NCBI RefSeq assembly: GCF_025837155.1
Contig: NZ_CP107549.1
Location: forward strand, 1,674,001 to 1,738,000
DNA length: 64,000 nt
DNA from: Pseudomonas sp. Z8(2022)
GTDB taxonomy: Bacteria > Pseudomonadota > Gammaproteobacteria > Pseudomonadales > Pseudomonadaceae
Reading direction: 5' to 3'
The position numbers and the translations under genes are program-made. Of the stretch, positions 1 to 8,843 are shown piece after piece (position 1 is the stretch's first letter; the number at the start of each line of letters is the position of its first letter). A model generated the notes under the pieces. That model did not search any database. It was not told the DNA's origin and saw nothing but the letters and a program-made list of their open reading frames with translations.

Positions 1-198
1 GCGGTGGATTCCGGTGCTTTGGGCGAGGATCTTCGTCGCCGCGAATTCCAGGTGATCATCGATACCTTGCGCGCTGAGCGTGGCCGTCGCAAGGAGGCTG
101 CCGAGCGCCTGGGGATCAGCCCGCGCACCCTGCGGTACAAGCTGGCGCAGATGCGTGATGCAGGCATGGATGTCGAGGCGTACCTCTACGCCAGCTGA
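1..198 (+). CDS. fleR: Flagellar sigma-54 response regulator FleR, C-terminal fragment
   Basis: This is the last 65 codons of an NtrC-type response regulator whose start lies before the window. The visible part is a Fis-type helix-turn-helix with the run RKEAAERLGISPRTLRYKL, the DNA-binding end of sigma-54 activators. In Pseudomonas, FleR is phosphorylated by the sensor FleS and activates mid-class flagellar genes, and fleSR lies directly upstream of fliE. The receiver and AAA+ domains cannot be seen, so the name rests on the HTH and on the position next to fliE. Any other NtrC-family regulator would look the same here. Confidence 0.8.
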   Translation, partial: AVDSGALGEDLRRREFQVIIDTLRAERGRRKEAAERLGISPRTLRYKLAQMRDAGMDVEAYLYAS

Positions 199-279
199 GT
201 CCTGACGCAGGAATGCCGCAGCCGGGTAGGTGCGGCGTTGCCCGTGCTGCACGCGTTCTGCCGGTTTGGTATATGGAGT

Positions 280-330
280 CCACCCTGAACCTGCCGGCTG
301 CCTCCTGCTCGCGGTTCAGGGTGGTCGTTT
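280..330 (+). terminator. Rho-independent terminator after fleR
   Basis: A perfect 12-bp inverted repeat (280-291 with 313-324) has a 21-base loop and is followed by a T-rich stretch, TCGTTTTCTC. It lies 82 bases after the fleR stop and before the fliE promoter, where the fleSR transcript should end. A weaker stem (212-219 with 232-239) sits just upstream. Confidence 0.65.
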
Positions 331-361
331 TCTCGTCCGCGTTCTCTTCTCTTCGTCATTC

Positions 362-377
362 TGGCACCCTTGTTGCA
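362..377 (+). promoter_or_regulatory. Sigma-54 promoter of the fliE operon
   Basis: TGGCAC, five bases, then TTGCA. The invariant GG (363-364) and GC (375-376) are exactly ten bases apart, matching the -24/-12 consensus. It lies 52 bases upstream of the fliE start. In Pseudomonas this operon is RpoN-dependent and driven by the FleQ/FleR cascade. Confidence 0.88.
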
Positions 378-429
378 AATACCTCTGCATAGCGCCGCTA
401 GCGTCAAAAAGCGGGCAGTGGAGGAAGTC

Positions 430-759
430 ATGAGCCAGGGTGTTGAATTCAATCGCTTGATGCTGGAAATGCGAGCCATGCAGGCCGAGGCCATGGCCCG
501 CCAGAAGCCGGCTGTCAGCGAGCCAGTGCCAGGGGCACCGAGCTTCTCGGAAATGCTCGGGCAGGCGGTGAACAAGGTCAACGAGACCCAGCAGGTTTCC
601 AACAAGCTCGCGACTGCCTTCGAGATGGGGCAGAGCGGGGTCGATCTGACTGACGTGATGATCGCCTCGCAGAAGGCCAGCGTATCCTTTCAAGCCATGA
701 CCCAGGTGCGTAACAAGCTGGTCCAGGCTTATCAAGACATCATGCAGATGCCGGTCTGA
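430..759 (+). CDS. fliE: Flagellar hook-basal body protein FliE
   Basis: FliE is the small adaptor between the MS ring/export gate and the proximal rod. The product is 109 residues, typical of the family. It has the conserved C-terminal helix that includes [18 protein letters not shown] and ends MQMPV. The ATG at 430 is preceded by GGAGG at good spacing; an upstream in-frame ATG at 370 would fall inside the sigma-54 promoter and is rejected. It is the first gene of fliEFGHIJ, with ten bases between its stop and fliF. Confidence 0.95.
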   Translation: MSQGVEFNRLMLEMRAMQAEAMARQKPAVSEPVPGAPSFSEMLGQAVNKVNETQQVSNKLATAFEMGQSGVDLTDVMIASQKASVSFQAMTQVRNKLVQAYQDIMQMPV

Positions 760-769
760 GGGTTGATTC

Positions 770-2554
770 ATGGCTGAAGCAGCAGTAGCAAACGTACCGG
801 CCAAGGCCGAAGCAGACGAGCCGAAGAAGCCCCTGCTGGGTCTTGGTTTCCTGGAAAACCTCGCCGAGATGTCGGTGTTGCGTCAACTCGGCCTGCTGGT
901 CGGTCTGGCGGCCAGTGTGGCGATCGGCTTTGCCGTGGTGCTGTGGTCGCAGCAGCCGGATTACCGTCCGCTCTACGGCAGCCTCAACGGTATGGATGCG
1001 ACCCAGGTGGTCGAGACGCTGACCGCCTCCGGTATCGACTACACCATCGAACCCAACTCCGGCGCGCTGCTGGTCAAGGCTGATGATCTGGCGCGTGCGC
1101 GCATGCGTCTGGCAGCCACTGGCGTGGCACCCACCGACACCAGCGTCGGTTTCGAAATTCTCGACCGTGAACAGGGTCTGGGCACCAGCCAGTTCATGGA
1201 AGCAACCCGTTATCGCCGTGGTCTCGAGGGCGAGCTGGCGCGTACGGTTTCCAGCCTCAACAACGTCAAGGCGGCACGGGTGCACCTGGCCATGCCCAAG
1301 GCTTCGGTCTTCGTGCGTGACGAGCGCAAACCGTCCGCCTCGGTACTGGTCGAGCTCTATCCGGGACGCGCGCTTGAGCCGAGCCAGGTTATGGCCATTG
1401 TCAATCTGGTGGCCACCAGCGTGCCCGAACTGGACAAGGGCCAGGTCACCGTGGTGGATCAGAAGGGCAACCTGCTCTCGGATCAGCAGGAGCTCTCCGA
1501 GCTGACCATGGCGGGCAAGCAGTTCGACTACACCCGGCGTATGGAAAGCCTGTTCACCCAGCGTGTGCACAATATCCTGCAGCCGGTGCTGGGTAGCGGC
1601 CGCTACAAGGCCGAAGTGTCGGCTGACGTGGACTTCAGCTCGGTCGAGTCCACTTCCGAAATGTTCAACCCGGACCAGCCGGCACTGCGCAGCGAGCAGC
1701 AGGTCAACGAGCAGCGTCAGAGCAGCCTGCCACCGCAGGGCGTACCGGGTGCGCTGTCCAACCAGCCGCCGGGGCCGGCCAGTGCGCCCGAGCAGACCGG
1801 TGGTGCAGCAGGTCCGGCCGGCCCGGTAGCGGCGGGGCAGCCGCTGGTGGACGCCAACGGTCAGCAGATCATGGACCCGGCCACGGGCCTGCCGATGCTG
1901 GCGCCTTACCCGGCGGACAAGCGTGAACAGTCCACCCGCAACTTCGAACTGGACCGTTCCATCAGTTATACCCGTCAGCAGCAGGGGCGTCTGCGTCGCC
2001 TGTCGGTTGCGGTGGTGGTCGACGATCAGGTGCGTGTCGATCCGGCTACCGGCGAAACCACCCGGGTGCCGTGGACCGCCGACGACCTGGCGCGCTTTAC
2101 CCGCCTGGTACAGGACTCGGTGGGCTTCGATGCCAGCCGTGGGGACAGCGTCAGTGTGATCAACACCGCCTTCACCGCCTCTCTGGGCGAGGAAATTCCC
2201 GATATTCCGTTCTACACCCAGCCCTGGTTCTGGGACATCGTCAAACAGGTGCTTGGCGTCCTGTTCATCCTGGTGCTGGTGTTCGGTGTGCTGCGTCCGG
2301 TGCTCAACAACATCACCGGCGGCGGCAAGGGCAAGGAACTGGCTGAAGCCGGCGACGTGGAACTTGGCGAGATGGCCGGTCTGGATGGCGAGCTGTCCGA
2401 AGACCGCGTCAGCCTCGGCGGGCCGCAGAGCATACTGCTGCCGAGCCCCAGTGAGGGGTATGATGCGCAGCTGAGCGCTATCAAGAGTCTGGTGGCGGAA
2501 GATCCTGGCCGCGTAGCCCAGGTCGTCAAAGAGTGGATCAACGCCGATGAGTGA
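770..2554 (+). CDS. fliF: Flagellar MS-ring protein FliF
   Basis: FliF forms the MS ring in the inner membrane, the base on which rotor and export apparatus assemble. The 594-residue product has one membrane segment near residues 39-59, the ring-building motif domains, and a Pro/Gly/Gln-rich periplasmic stretch at about residues 320-380. A second membrane segment lies near 486-510, followed by a cytoplasmic tail that binds FliG. Length and layout are normal. Its end overlaps the fliG start by 8 bases, which suggests translational coupling of the two partners. Confidence 0.97.
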   Translation: MAEAAVANVPAKAEADEPKKPLLGLGFLENLAEMSVLRQLGLLVGLAASVAIGFAVVLWSQQPDYRPLYGSLNGMDATQVVETLTASGIDYTIEPNSGALLVKADDLARARMRLAATGVAPTDTSVGFEILDREQGLGTSQFMEATRYRRGLEGELARTVSSLNNVKAARVHLAMPKASVFVRDERKPSASVLVELYPGRALEPSQVMAIVNLVATSVPELDKGQVTVVDQKGNLLSDQQELSELTMAGKQFDYTRRMESLFTQRVHNILQPVLGSGRYKAEVSADVDFSSVESTSEMFNPDQPALRSEQQVNEQRQSSLPPQGVPGALSNQPPGPASAPEQTGGAAGPAGPVAAGQPLVDANGQQIMDPATGLPMLAPYPADKREQSTRNFELDRSISYTRQQQGRLRRLSVAVVVDDQVRVDPATGETTRVPWTADDLARFTRLVQDSVGFDASRGDSVSVINTAFTASLGEEIPDIPFYTQPWFWDIVKQVLGVLFILVLVFGVLRPVLNNITGGGKGKELAEAGDVELGEMAGLDGELSEDRVSLGGPQSILLPSPSEGYDAQLSAIKSLVAEDPGRVAQVVKEWINADE

Positions 2555-3563
2555 CAATCGTACCGCTACCAAACTGACCAAGGTCGACAAGGCCGCGATT
2601 CTGCTGCTGTCGCTGGGTGAGACCGATGCCGCGCAGGTGCTGCGCCATCTGGGGCCGAAGGAAGTGCAGCGTGTCGGCGTTGCGATGGCCGGCATGCGCA
2701 ACATTCATCGCGAGCAGGTCGAGCAGGTGATGGCCGAGTTCGTCGATATCGTCGGCGACCAGACCAGCCTTGGCGTCGGTGCCGATGGCTACATCCGCAA
2801 GATGCTTACCCAGGCGCTGGGCGAGGACAAGGCGGGCAACCTGATCGACCGCATCCTGCTCGGTGGCAGCACCAGTGGTCTGGACAGCCTGAAGTGGATG
2901 GAGCCGCGCGCCGTTGCCGACGTGATTCGCTACGAACACCCGCAGATCCAGGCCATCGTCGTCGCCTATCTGGACCCGGACCAGGCTGGCGAGGTGCTCA
3001 GCCACTTCGATCACAAGGTGCGCCTGGACATCATCCTGCGCGTGTCTTCGCTGAACACCGTGCAGCCGTCTGCGCTCAAGGAACTCAACCAGATTCTCGA
3101 GAAGCAGTTCTCCGGCAGTGCCAACACCACGCGTGCCACCATGGGTGGCGTCAAACGTGCGGCGGACATCATGAACTTCCTCGACAGTTCGGTGGAAGGA
3201 CAGCTGATGGATTCGATTCGCGAAGTGGACGAAGACCTGTCGGCGCAGATCGAGGATCTGATGTTCGTCTTCGACAACCTGGCCGATGTCGACGACCGTG
3301 GCATCCAGGCGCTGATGCGCGAAGTTTCCTCCGAAGTGCTGGTGCTGGCGCTCAAGGGCGCCGACGACGCGATCAAGGAAAAGGTGTTCAAGAACATGTC
3401 CAAACGCGCGGCCGAGTTGCTGCGCGACGATCTGGAAGCCAAGGGCCCGGTGCGCGTCAGCGACGTCGAGGCCGCGCAGAAGGAAATTCTTACCATCGCC
3501 CGGCGCATGGCCGAGGCCGGAGAGATCGTGCTCGGTGGCAAGGGCGGCGAGGAGATGGTTTAA
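2547..3563 (+). CDS. fliG: Flagellar motor switch protein FliG
   Basis: FliG is the switch-complex subunit that meets the stator and generates torque. It binds FliF with its N-terminus and FliM with its middle and C-terminal domains. The 338-residue product carries the EHPQ motif at about residues 130-133 and the charged C-terminal torque helix region (ADDAIKEKVFKNMSKRAAELL). The start overlaps fliF by 8 bases. The gene is intact and of family-typical length. Confidence 0.97.
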   Translation: MSDNRTATKLTKVDKAAILLLSLGETDAAQVLRHLGPKEVQRVGVAMAGMRNIHREQVEQVMAEFVDIVGDQTSLGVGADGYIRKMLTQALGEDKAGNLIDRILLGGSTSGLDSLKWMEPRAVADVIRYEHPQIQAIVVAYLDPDQAGEVLSHFDHKVRLDIILRVSSLNTVQPSALKELNQILEKQFSGSANTTRATMGGVKRAADIMNFLDSSVEGQLMDSIREVDEDLSAQIEDLMFVFDNLADVDDRGIQALMREVSSEVLVLALKGADDAIKEKVFKNMSKRAAELLRDDLEAKGPVRVSDVEAAQKEILTIARRMAEAGEIVLGGKGGEEMV

Positions 3564-3566
3564 GCC

Positions 3567-4361
3567 ATGGCAGCCAAGGAGCCTGAGAGCGAACTGATTC
3601 GCGCCAAGGATCTGGGCACCGTCGATCGCTGGGCACTGCCCAGCTTCGACGCACAGGTTGAAGAGCCGGTCGAAGACGATGTTCCGGCCGAAGAGCCTGC
3701 TCCTGTCGAGGCCGAAGATCAGGACGCCGGGCAGGTCGAAGAGATCGCCATCGAGGATGTCAAACCGCTGACGCTCGATGAGCTCGAAGCCATCCGCCAG
3801 GATGCCTACAACGAAGGTTTTGCCACCGGTGAGAAGGACGGCTTTCATGCCGGCCAGATCAAGGCCAGGCAGGAGGCCGACGCCGCCCTGGCGCTCAAGA
3901 TCGACAGCCTGGAAAAGCTCATGACGCAGCTGTTCGATCCGATTGCCGAGCAGGATCAGCAGATGGAAGTGGCCATGGTGCGCCTGGTCAGCCATATGGT
4001 CCGCGAGGTGATTCAGCGCGAGCTGCAGATCGACTCCAGCCAGATTCGCCAGGTACTGCGCGAGGCGCTCAAGCTCCTGCCCATGGGCGCGGACAACGTG
4101 CGTATTCAGGTCAATCCGCAGGACTTCGAAACCATCAGGGCATTGCGCGAGCGTCATGAGGAGAGCTGGCGCATTCTCGAAGACGACAGTCTGTTGCCTG
4201 GTGGTTGCCGCATCGAGTCGGAGCACAGCCGGATCGACGCCAGCGTCGAGACGCGCATGGCGCAGGCGCTCAAGCAACTGTTCGAGCAGCAGCGGGCGCA
4301 GAGCACTCAGCTGCCGGAGGCGGACATCAGCCTGGACCTGGATGGCGGCGATGCGTCTTGA
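3567..4361 (+). CDS. fliH: Flagellar export stator protein FliH
   Basis: FliH is the peripheral stalk of the flagellar type III export ATPase. It holds FliI and docks it at the C ring. The 264-residue protein begins with an acidic, low-complexity N-terminal third (many Glu, Pro and Ala) and continues into a long helical region with the [13 protein letters not shown] segment. It ends in the V-ATPase E-subunit-like C-domain. It starts 3 bases after fliG, and its last 11 bases overlap the fliI start. Confidence 0.93.
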   Translation: MAAKEPESELIRAKDLGTVDRWALPSFDAQVEEPVEDDVPAEEPAPVEAEDQDAGQVEEIAIEDVKPLTLDELEAIRQDAYNEGFATGEKDGFHAGQIKARQEADAALALKIDSLEKLMTQLFDPIAEQDQQMEVAMVRLVSHMVREVIQRELQIDSSQIRQVLREALKLLPMGADNVRIQVNPQDFETIRALRERHEESWRILEDDSLLPGGCRIESEHSRIDASVETRMAQALKQLFEQQRAQSTQLPEADISLDLDGGDAS

Positions 4362-5697
4362 CCGCGTGAGCTTCGCCCGGCGTCTGGGGGGCTACAGCGA
4401 TGCGATCAGCCTTCCCAGCCAGCCCGTACTCGAGGGGCGTCTTCTGCGTATGGTCGGTCTCACCCTTGAGGCCGAAGGTCTGCGTGCAGCCGTTGGCAGC
4501 CGCTGCCTGGTGATCAATGACGACAGTTACCACCCGGTCCAGGTCGAGGCCGAGGTGATGGGCTTTTCCGCGGGCAAGATCTACCTCATGCCCGTGGGCA
4601 GTCTGGCCGGCATCGCGCCGGGCGCGCGCGTGGTACCGCTGCCGGATGCCGGGCGTCTGCCCATGGGCATGTCGATGCTCGGCCGCGTGCTCGATGGCGC
4701 CGGCCGCGCGCTGGACGGCAAGGGCAGGATGAAAGCCGAGGATTGGGTGCCGATGGACGGCCCCACCATCAACCCGCTCAACCGTGACCCCATCAGTCAG
4801 CCTCTGGATGTCGGTATTCGTTCGATCAACGGCTTGCTTACCGTCGGGCGCGGCCAGCGCCTGGGGCTGTTTGCCGGTACCGGTGTCGGCAAGTCGGTGT
4901 TGCTGGGCATGATGACGCGCTTTACCGAGGCCGAGATCATCGTCGTCGGCTTGATCGGGGAGCGGGGACGCGAGGTCAAGGAGTTCATCGACGAGATTCT
5001 CGGGGAAGAAGGCCTCAAACGCTCCGTCGTCGTCGCCTCGCCGGCCGATGACGCGCCGCTGATGCGGTTGCGCGCGGCGCAGTACTGCACCCGCATCGCC
5101 GAATATTTCCGTGACAAGGGCAAGAACGTCCTGTTGCTGATGGATTCGCTGACGCGTTATGCCCAGGCGCAGCGCGAAATCGCCCTGGCCATTGGTGAGC
5201 CGCCGGCTACCAAGGGCTATCCGCCTTCAGTCTTCGCCAAGTTGCCCAAGCTGGTCGAGCGTGCCGGTAACGCCGAGGCCGGTGGTGGCTCGATCACCGC
5301 TTTCTATACCGTGCTGAGCGAGGGCGATGACCAGCAGGACCCCATCGCCGATGCCGCGCGCGGGGTGCTCGATGGTCACTTCGTTCTGTCCCGGCGCCTG
5401 GCGGAGGAGGGGCACTATCCGGCGATCGATATCGAGTCCTCGATCAGCCGGGTCATGCCGCAGGTGGTGCCACCGGAGCAACTCAGGCAGGCGCAGCGTT
5501 TCAAGCAGTTGTGGTCACGCTACCAGCAGAGTCGCGACCTGATCAGTGTCGGCGCCTATGTACCGGGGGGCGACGCGGACACCGATCTGGCCATCGCACG
5601 TCAGCCAGCCATGGCTCAGTATCTGCGCCAGGCGCTCGATGAAAGCGTGGGTATGCCGCAAAGCCGTGAGCAATTGGCCGCCGTGCTGGGGCAATGA
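4351..5697 (+). CDS. fliI: Flagellum-specific ATPase FliI
   Basis: FliI is the hexameric ATPase of flagellar protein export, related to the F1 beta subunit. Starting at ATG 4351 it is 448 residues. The Walker A loop GTGVGKS lies at 176-182 and the Walker B region contains [16 protein letters not shown]. The C-terminus carries the type III ATPase signature with [19 protein letters not shown]. The frame is open further upstream, but homologous sequence begins at [14 protein letters not shown], so 4351 is chosen. Confidence 0.96.
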   Translation: MRLDRVSFARRLGGYSDAISLPSQPVLEGRLLRMVGLTLEAEGLRAAVGSRCLVINDDSYHPVQVEAEVMGFSAGKIYLMPVGSLAGIAPGARVVPLPDAGRLPMGMSMLGRVLDGAGRALDGKGRMKAEDWVPMDGPTINPLNRDPISQPLDVGIRSINGLLTVGRGQRLGLFAGTGVGKSVLLGMMTRFTEAEIIVVGLIGERGREVKEFIDEILGEEGLKRSVVVASPADDAPLMRLRAAQYCTRIAEYFRDKGKNVLLLMDSLTRYAQAQREIALAIGEPPATKGYPPSVFAKLPKLVERAGNAEAGGGSITAFYTVLSEGDDQQDPIADAARGVLDGHFVLSRRLAEEGHYPAIDIESSISRVMPQVVPPEQLRQAQRFKQLWSRYQQSRDLISVGAYVPGGDADTDLAIARQPAMAQYLRQALDESVGMPQSREQLAAVLGQ

Positions 5698-5743
5698 TGG
5701 TGCTGGAAAAGGTTCTTTTCCCTGTTGTTGAGGCCGTGGCGCA

Positions 5744-6193
5744 ATGAGTCTCAGCCGCGCCAGACGCTTGCAGCCGGTTGTCGAAATGGCGCAGAAGGCC
5801 GAACGCGAGGCTGCGCGTCAGCTTGGCCACTGCCAGGGGCTGGTAGGGCAGGCCGAGGCCAAACTGGGGGAGCTGGAGCGTTTTCGTGGCGACTATCAGC
5901 AGCAGTGGATCAGCGAGGGCAGCAAGGGCGTTTCCGGCCAGTGGCTAATGAACTACCAGCGTTTCCTGTCACAGCTGGAAACGGCGGTTGGCCAGCAGCA
6001 GCAGAGTCTGGAATGGCATCGTGCCAACCTGGAAAAGGTGCGCGCCGTGTGGCAGCAGCGTTACGCTCGCCTCGAGGGGCTGCGCAAACTGGTTCAGCGT
6101 TATATCGATGAAGCCCGCCTGGCCGAGGACAAGCGCGAGCAGAAACTGCTCGATGAGCTGGCGCAGCGTCTGATCGATCGCGGCGAGTCCTGA
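5744..6193 (+). CDS. fliJ: Flagellar export chaperone FliJ
   Basis: FliJ is the small coiled-coil stalk protein of the export ATPase; it links FliI to FlhA and escorts chaperones. The 149-residue product is almost wholly helical with heptad-like Leu/Gln/Glu patterning (for example QQQQSLEWHRANLEKVRAVW), as expected. It starts 46 bases after fliI and is the last gene of the fliE operon. Sequence conservation is low in this family, so the call leans partly on position. Confidence 0.9.
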   Translation: MSLSRARRLQPVVEMAQKAEREAARQLGHCQGLVGQAEAKLGELERFRGDYQQQWISEGSKGVSGQWLMNYQRFLSQLETAVGQQQQSLEWHRANLEKVRAVWQQRYARLEGLRKLVQRYIDEARLAEDKREQKLLDELAQRLIDRGES

Positions 6194-6303
6194 TCGGCTT
6201 GGGCCCGTGCAGCGCCACGCCAGTGCAGCGAGCCACGCTCTTCTGAAAACCTGCGAACGCGCTGCTTCCCCCGCGGATTTACTTGATTGCCCCGGCCCGG
6301 CAG

Positions 6304-6330
6304 TTTTCAGGCGCACCTGAAAGTTGTTTC
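6304..6330 (+). terminator. Possible terminator after fliJ
   Basis: TTTCAGG (6305-6311), a CGCA loop, then CCTGAAA (6316-6322), followed by GTTGTTTC. The stem is only 7 bp and the T tract is poor. Its position, between the fliE operon and hsbA, is right. The remaining bases of the 208-bp gap show no clear promoter. Confidence 0.35.
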
Positions 6331-6401
6331 GTCATCTGCCAAATGCTACATCTGCAGTCGTCAATCGACCCATCCGGCAAAGTCTCTGCAAAGGAGTAGA
6401 C

Positions 6402-6707
6402 ATGCCCATCACCTCGCAACCGTCGGCGGACGGGCAAGAGCTGACCATCGTGATTCGAGGGCGCTTCGACTTCGCCTCCCACCAGGAATTTCGTGACGCC
6501 TACGAGCGCGTCAACGTGACACCCAAGCGCTATCGGGTCGATCTGAGCGACACCACCTACCTGGACAGCTCGGCGCTGGGCATGTTGCTGCTCCTGCGTG
6601 ATCACGCTGGCGGTGATTCGGCGCAGATCAGTCTGGTCAACTGCAGCGGTGATGTGCGCAAGATTCTCGCCATCTCCAACTTCGAGCAGCTGTTTCAGAT
6701 CAGCTGA
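6402..6707 (+). CDS. hsbA: STAS-domain anti-sigma factor antagonist HsbA
   Basis: This is a 101-residue STAS protein of the SpoIIAA type. The phosphorylatable serine region reads YLDSSALGMLLLL, with Ser56 the likely phospho-site. In P. aeruginosa, HsbA is phosphorylated or dephosphorylated by HsbR and partners the anti-sigma factor FlgM or the diguanylate cyclase HsbD, switching between swimming and biofilm. The start at 6402 follows a clear AAAGGAG; a longer in-frame start at 6324 lacks a site and homology. The stop overlaps the hsbR start (TGATG). Confidence 0.88.
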   Translation: MPITSQPSADGQELTIVIRGRFDFASHQEFRDAYERVNVTPKRYRVDLSDTTYLDSSALGMLLLLRDHAGGDSAQISLVNCSGDVRKILAISNFEQLFQIS

Positions 6708-8392
6708 TGCCTGATCGTCTTGCGATCCTGATCGCCGAGGACAACGCAGCCGATCGCATGCTGCTGTCCACCATCGTCAGCCGTCAGGGGCATCGCGTGC
6801 TCACCGCCCGCAATGGCCTGGAGGCGGTCGCCCTGTTCGAGCAGGAGCGTCCGCATCTGGTCCTGATGGATGCACTGATGCCGGTGATGGACGGCTTCGA
6901 GGCGGCGCGCCGGATCAAGGCGCAGGCCGGTGAGGCGTTGGTGCCGATCATCTTTCTCACCTCGCTGAGCGAAAACGAAGCGCTGGTGCGGTGCCTGGAA
7001 GCGGGTGGCGACGACTTTCTCGCCAAGCCCTACAACCGGGTGATACTCGAAGCCAAGATCGGCGCGATGGATCGACTACGCCGCCTGCATGGCACGGTGC
7101 TGCAGCAGCGGGACCTGATCGCCCGGCACAACGAGCACCTGCTGCGCGAGCAGCACGTGGCCAAGGCGGTATTCGACAAGGTGGCGCATTCCGGCTGTCT
7201 GGATGCGCCGAACATCCGTTACATGCAATCGCCCTATGCGCTGTTCAATGGCGATCTGCTGCTGGCAGCCTACAAGCCATCCGGCGGCATGCATGTGATG
7301 CTCGGCGACTTCACCGGACATGGGCTGCCCGCAGCCATTGGCGCCATGCCGCTGGCCGAGTTGTTCTACGGCATGACAGCCAAGGGCCACACGCTGGCCG
7401 AGATCCTTCGCGAGATCAACGCCAAGCTCAAGCGCATCCTGCCGGTTGGCGTGTTCTGCTGCGCCACCCTGCTCAACATCAGCAGCAAGCGCGGTCTGCT
7501 TGAGGTATGGAATGGCGGGTTGCCGGATGGGTATCTGCTGCATGCCGATGGGCGTCCACGTCAGCCACTGGTATCACGTCATCTGCCGCTGGGTATTCTC
7601 GAGCCTGAGGGGTTCAGTGATCGCTGCGAGATTTACCCGCTGGCGCCGGGCGATCGAATTTTTCTGCTCACTGACGGCGTGTTCGAAACCAGTGACCAGC
7701 ATGGTCAGTCGTTCGGCGAGCAGCGTCTGCTCGCGCTACTGGAGGCCAATCGTCAGCCGCAGGCACTGTTCGAGGAAGTCCAGCAGGCCCTGGTGGCCTT
7801 CCGCGGCGAGCAGCAGGACGATGTCAGCCTGGTCCAGGTCGGACTCGCCGAGGACGAGCACTCCCGGCCACTGGCCTTTGCCGACAGCGGGCAGAGCAGC
7901 GTGATGGACTGGTCGGCCAGTTTCGAGTTTCGTGCGCTGAGCCTGCGGCATTTCAATCCTCTGCCGTTCCTGCTGCAGTTGCTGCTGGACGTGCAGGCGT
8001 TACGCCCGCGCGGTGGCGAGTTGTATACGGTGCTTTCCGAGCTCTATTCCAACGCGCTGGAGCACGGCCTGATGGGGTTGGACTCCTCGCTAAAGCGGGA
8101 TGCCGGTGGTTTTGCCGAGTACTACCGCGAGCGGCGGTTGCGCCTGGCGTCGTTGCATGATGGCTACGTGCGCTTTCACCTGCGGATGTTGCCGGAGGGA
8201 AATGGCGGTCGCCTGGTCGTCGAGGTGGAGGACAGCGGGCCCGGATTCGATCCTGCCAGGACCACGGCAACGAAGGATGATGCGCTCTGCGGGCGCGGGC
8301 TGGCGCTGGTCCGTGAACTGAGCGACGGTTTTGCCTGCAGCCCCGATGGCCGGGGCGTCAGCGTGGAGTTTTGCTGGTCTACTGAGGCATAA
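6707..8392 (+). CDS. hsbR: Response regulator with PP2C phosphatase and kinase-like domains, HsbR
   Basis: This 561-residue three-part regulator has a receiver domain with acidic pair E11/D12 and phospho-acceptor Asp55 (LMDALMPVMDG). It then has a SpoIIE/PP2C phosphatase domain at about residues 170-390 (FNGDLLLAAYKPSGG, MLGDFTGHGLPAA). A C-terminal HATPase_c serine-kinase domain follows, with ELYSNALEHG and VEDSGPGFD. HsbR accepts phosphate from HptB and sets the phosphorylation state of HsbA. Both opposing enzyme domains look intact. It is coupled to hsbA by a one-base overlap. Confidence 0.9.
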   Translation: MPDRLAILIAEDNAADRMLLSTIVSRQGHRVLTARNGLEAVALFEQERPHLVLMDALMPVMDGFEAARRIKAQAGEALVPIIFLTSLSENEALVRCLEAGGDDFLAKPYNRVILEAKIGAMDRLRRLHGTVLQQRDLIARHNEHLLREQHVAKAVFDKVAHSGCLDAPNIRYMQSPYALFNGDLLLAAYKPSGGMHVMLGDFTGHGLPAAIGAMPLAELFYGMTAKGHTLAEILREINAKLKRILPVGVFCCATLLNISSKRGLLEVWNGGLPDGYLLHADGRPRQPLVSRHLPLGILEPEGFSDRCEIYPLAPGDRIFLLTDGVFETSDQHGQSFGEQRLLALLEANRQPQALFEEVQQALVAFRGEQQDDVSLVQVGLAEDEHSRPLAFADSGQSSVMDWSASFEFRALSLRHFNPLPFLLQLLLDVQALRPRGGELYTVLSELYSNALEHGLMGLDSSLKRDAGGFAEYYRERRLRLASLHDGYVRFHLRMLPEGNGGRLVVEVEDSGPGFDPARTTATKDDALCGRGLALVRELSDGFACSPDGRGVSVEFCWSTEA

Positions 8393-8422
8393 TCCGAACC
8401 TTGATGCTCAGGGAGTGACCCG

Positions 8423-8776
8423 GTGTCCGATATCCATCTCGATGATGCCGTCCTGGCGTCCCTGCAGGACGTCATGGAAGACGAATACCCCATCCTGCTC
8501 GATACCTTCGTTGCCGACTCCGAGGAACGTGTGCGTTTGCTCCATCGGGCTCTGGCCGAAGGCGACGCGCAAGGCTTGCGCCTGGCTGCACACAGCTTCA
8601 AGGGCAGTTGCAGCAACATGGGCGCGGTGCTGTTGGCCAGTCTGTGCAAGGAGCTTGAAGACGCGGGACGCCGCGAGGCGCTGGAGCAGGCACCGGCACT
8701 GATAGAACAGATCGAGCGCGAGTTCGCCATCGTGCGCATCCTGTTCAAGTCCGAGCGTCAACGCTATCGCGTCTGA
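8423..8776 (+). CDS. hptB: Histidine phosphotransfer protein HptB
   Basis: This is a small Hpt protein of 117 residues whose phospho-histidine is His57 in AAHSFKGSCSNMGA. In P. aeruginosa, HptB collects phosphate from hybrid sensors (RetS, SagS and others) and passes it to HsbR, linking the Gac/Rsm biofilm switch to flagellar output. The start is GTG at 8423. It closes the hsbA-hsbR-hptB unit set between fliJ and fliK, the gene order known from P. aeruginosa. Confidence 0.9.
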   Translation: MSDIHLDDAVLASLQDVMEDEYPILLDTFVADSEERVRLLHRALAEGDAQGLRLAAHSFKGSCSNMGAVLLASLCKELEDAGRREALEQAPALIEQIEREFAIVRILFKSERQRYRV

Positions 8777-8843
8777 GCGCTTTTCACGAGTTGGCCCGTC
8801 CTTTGCTCTGATCCCGTCACGACCCATCAGACGGAGAGCGACC

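Noticed and set aside
740..2704. 654-codon open frame antisense to fliF
   Set aside because: It crosses fliE, fliF and fliG on the wrong strand and has no recognisable domain.
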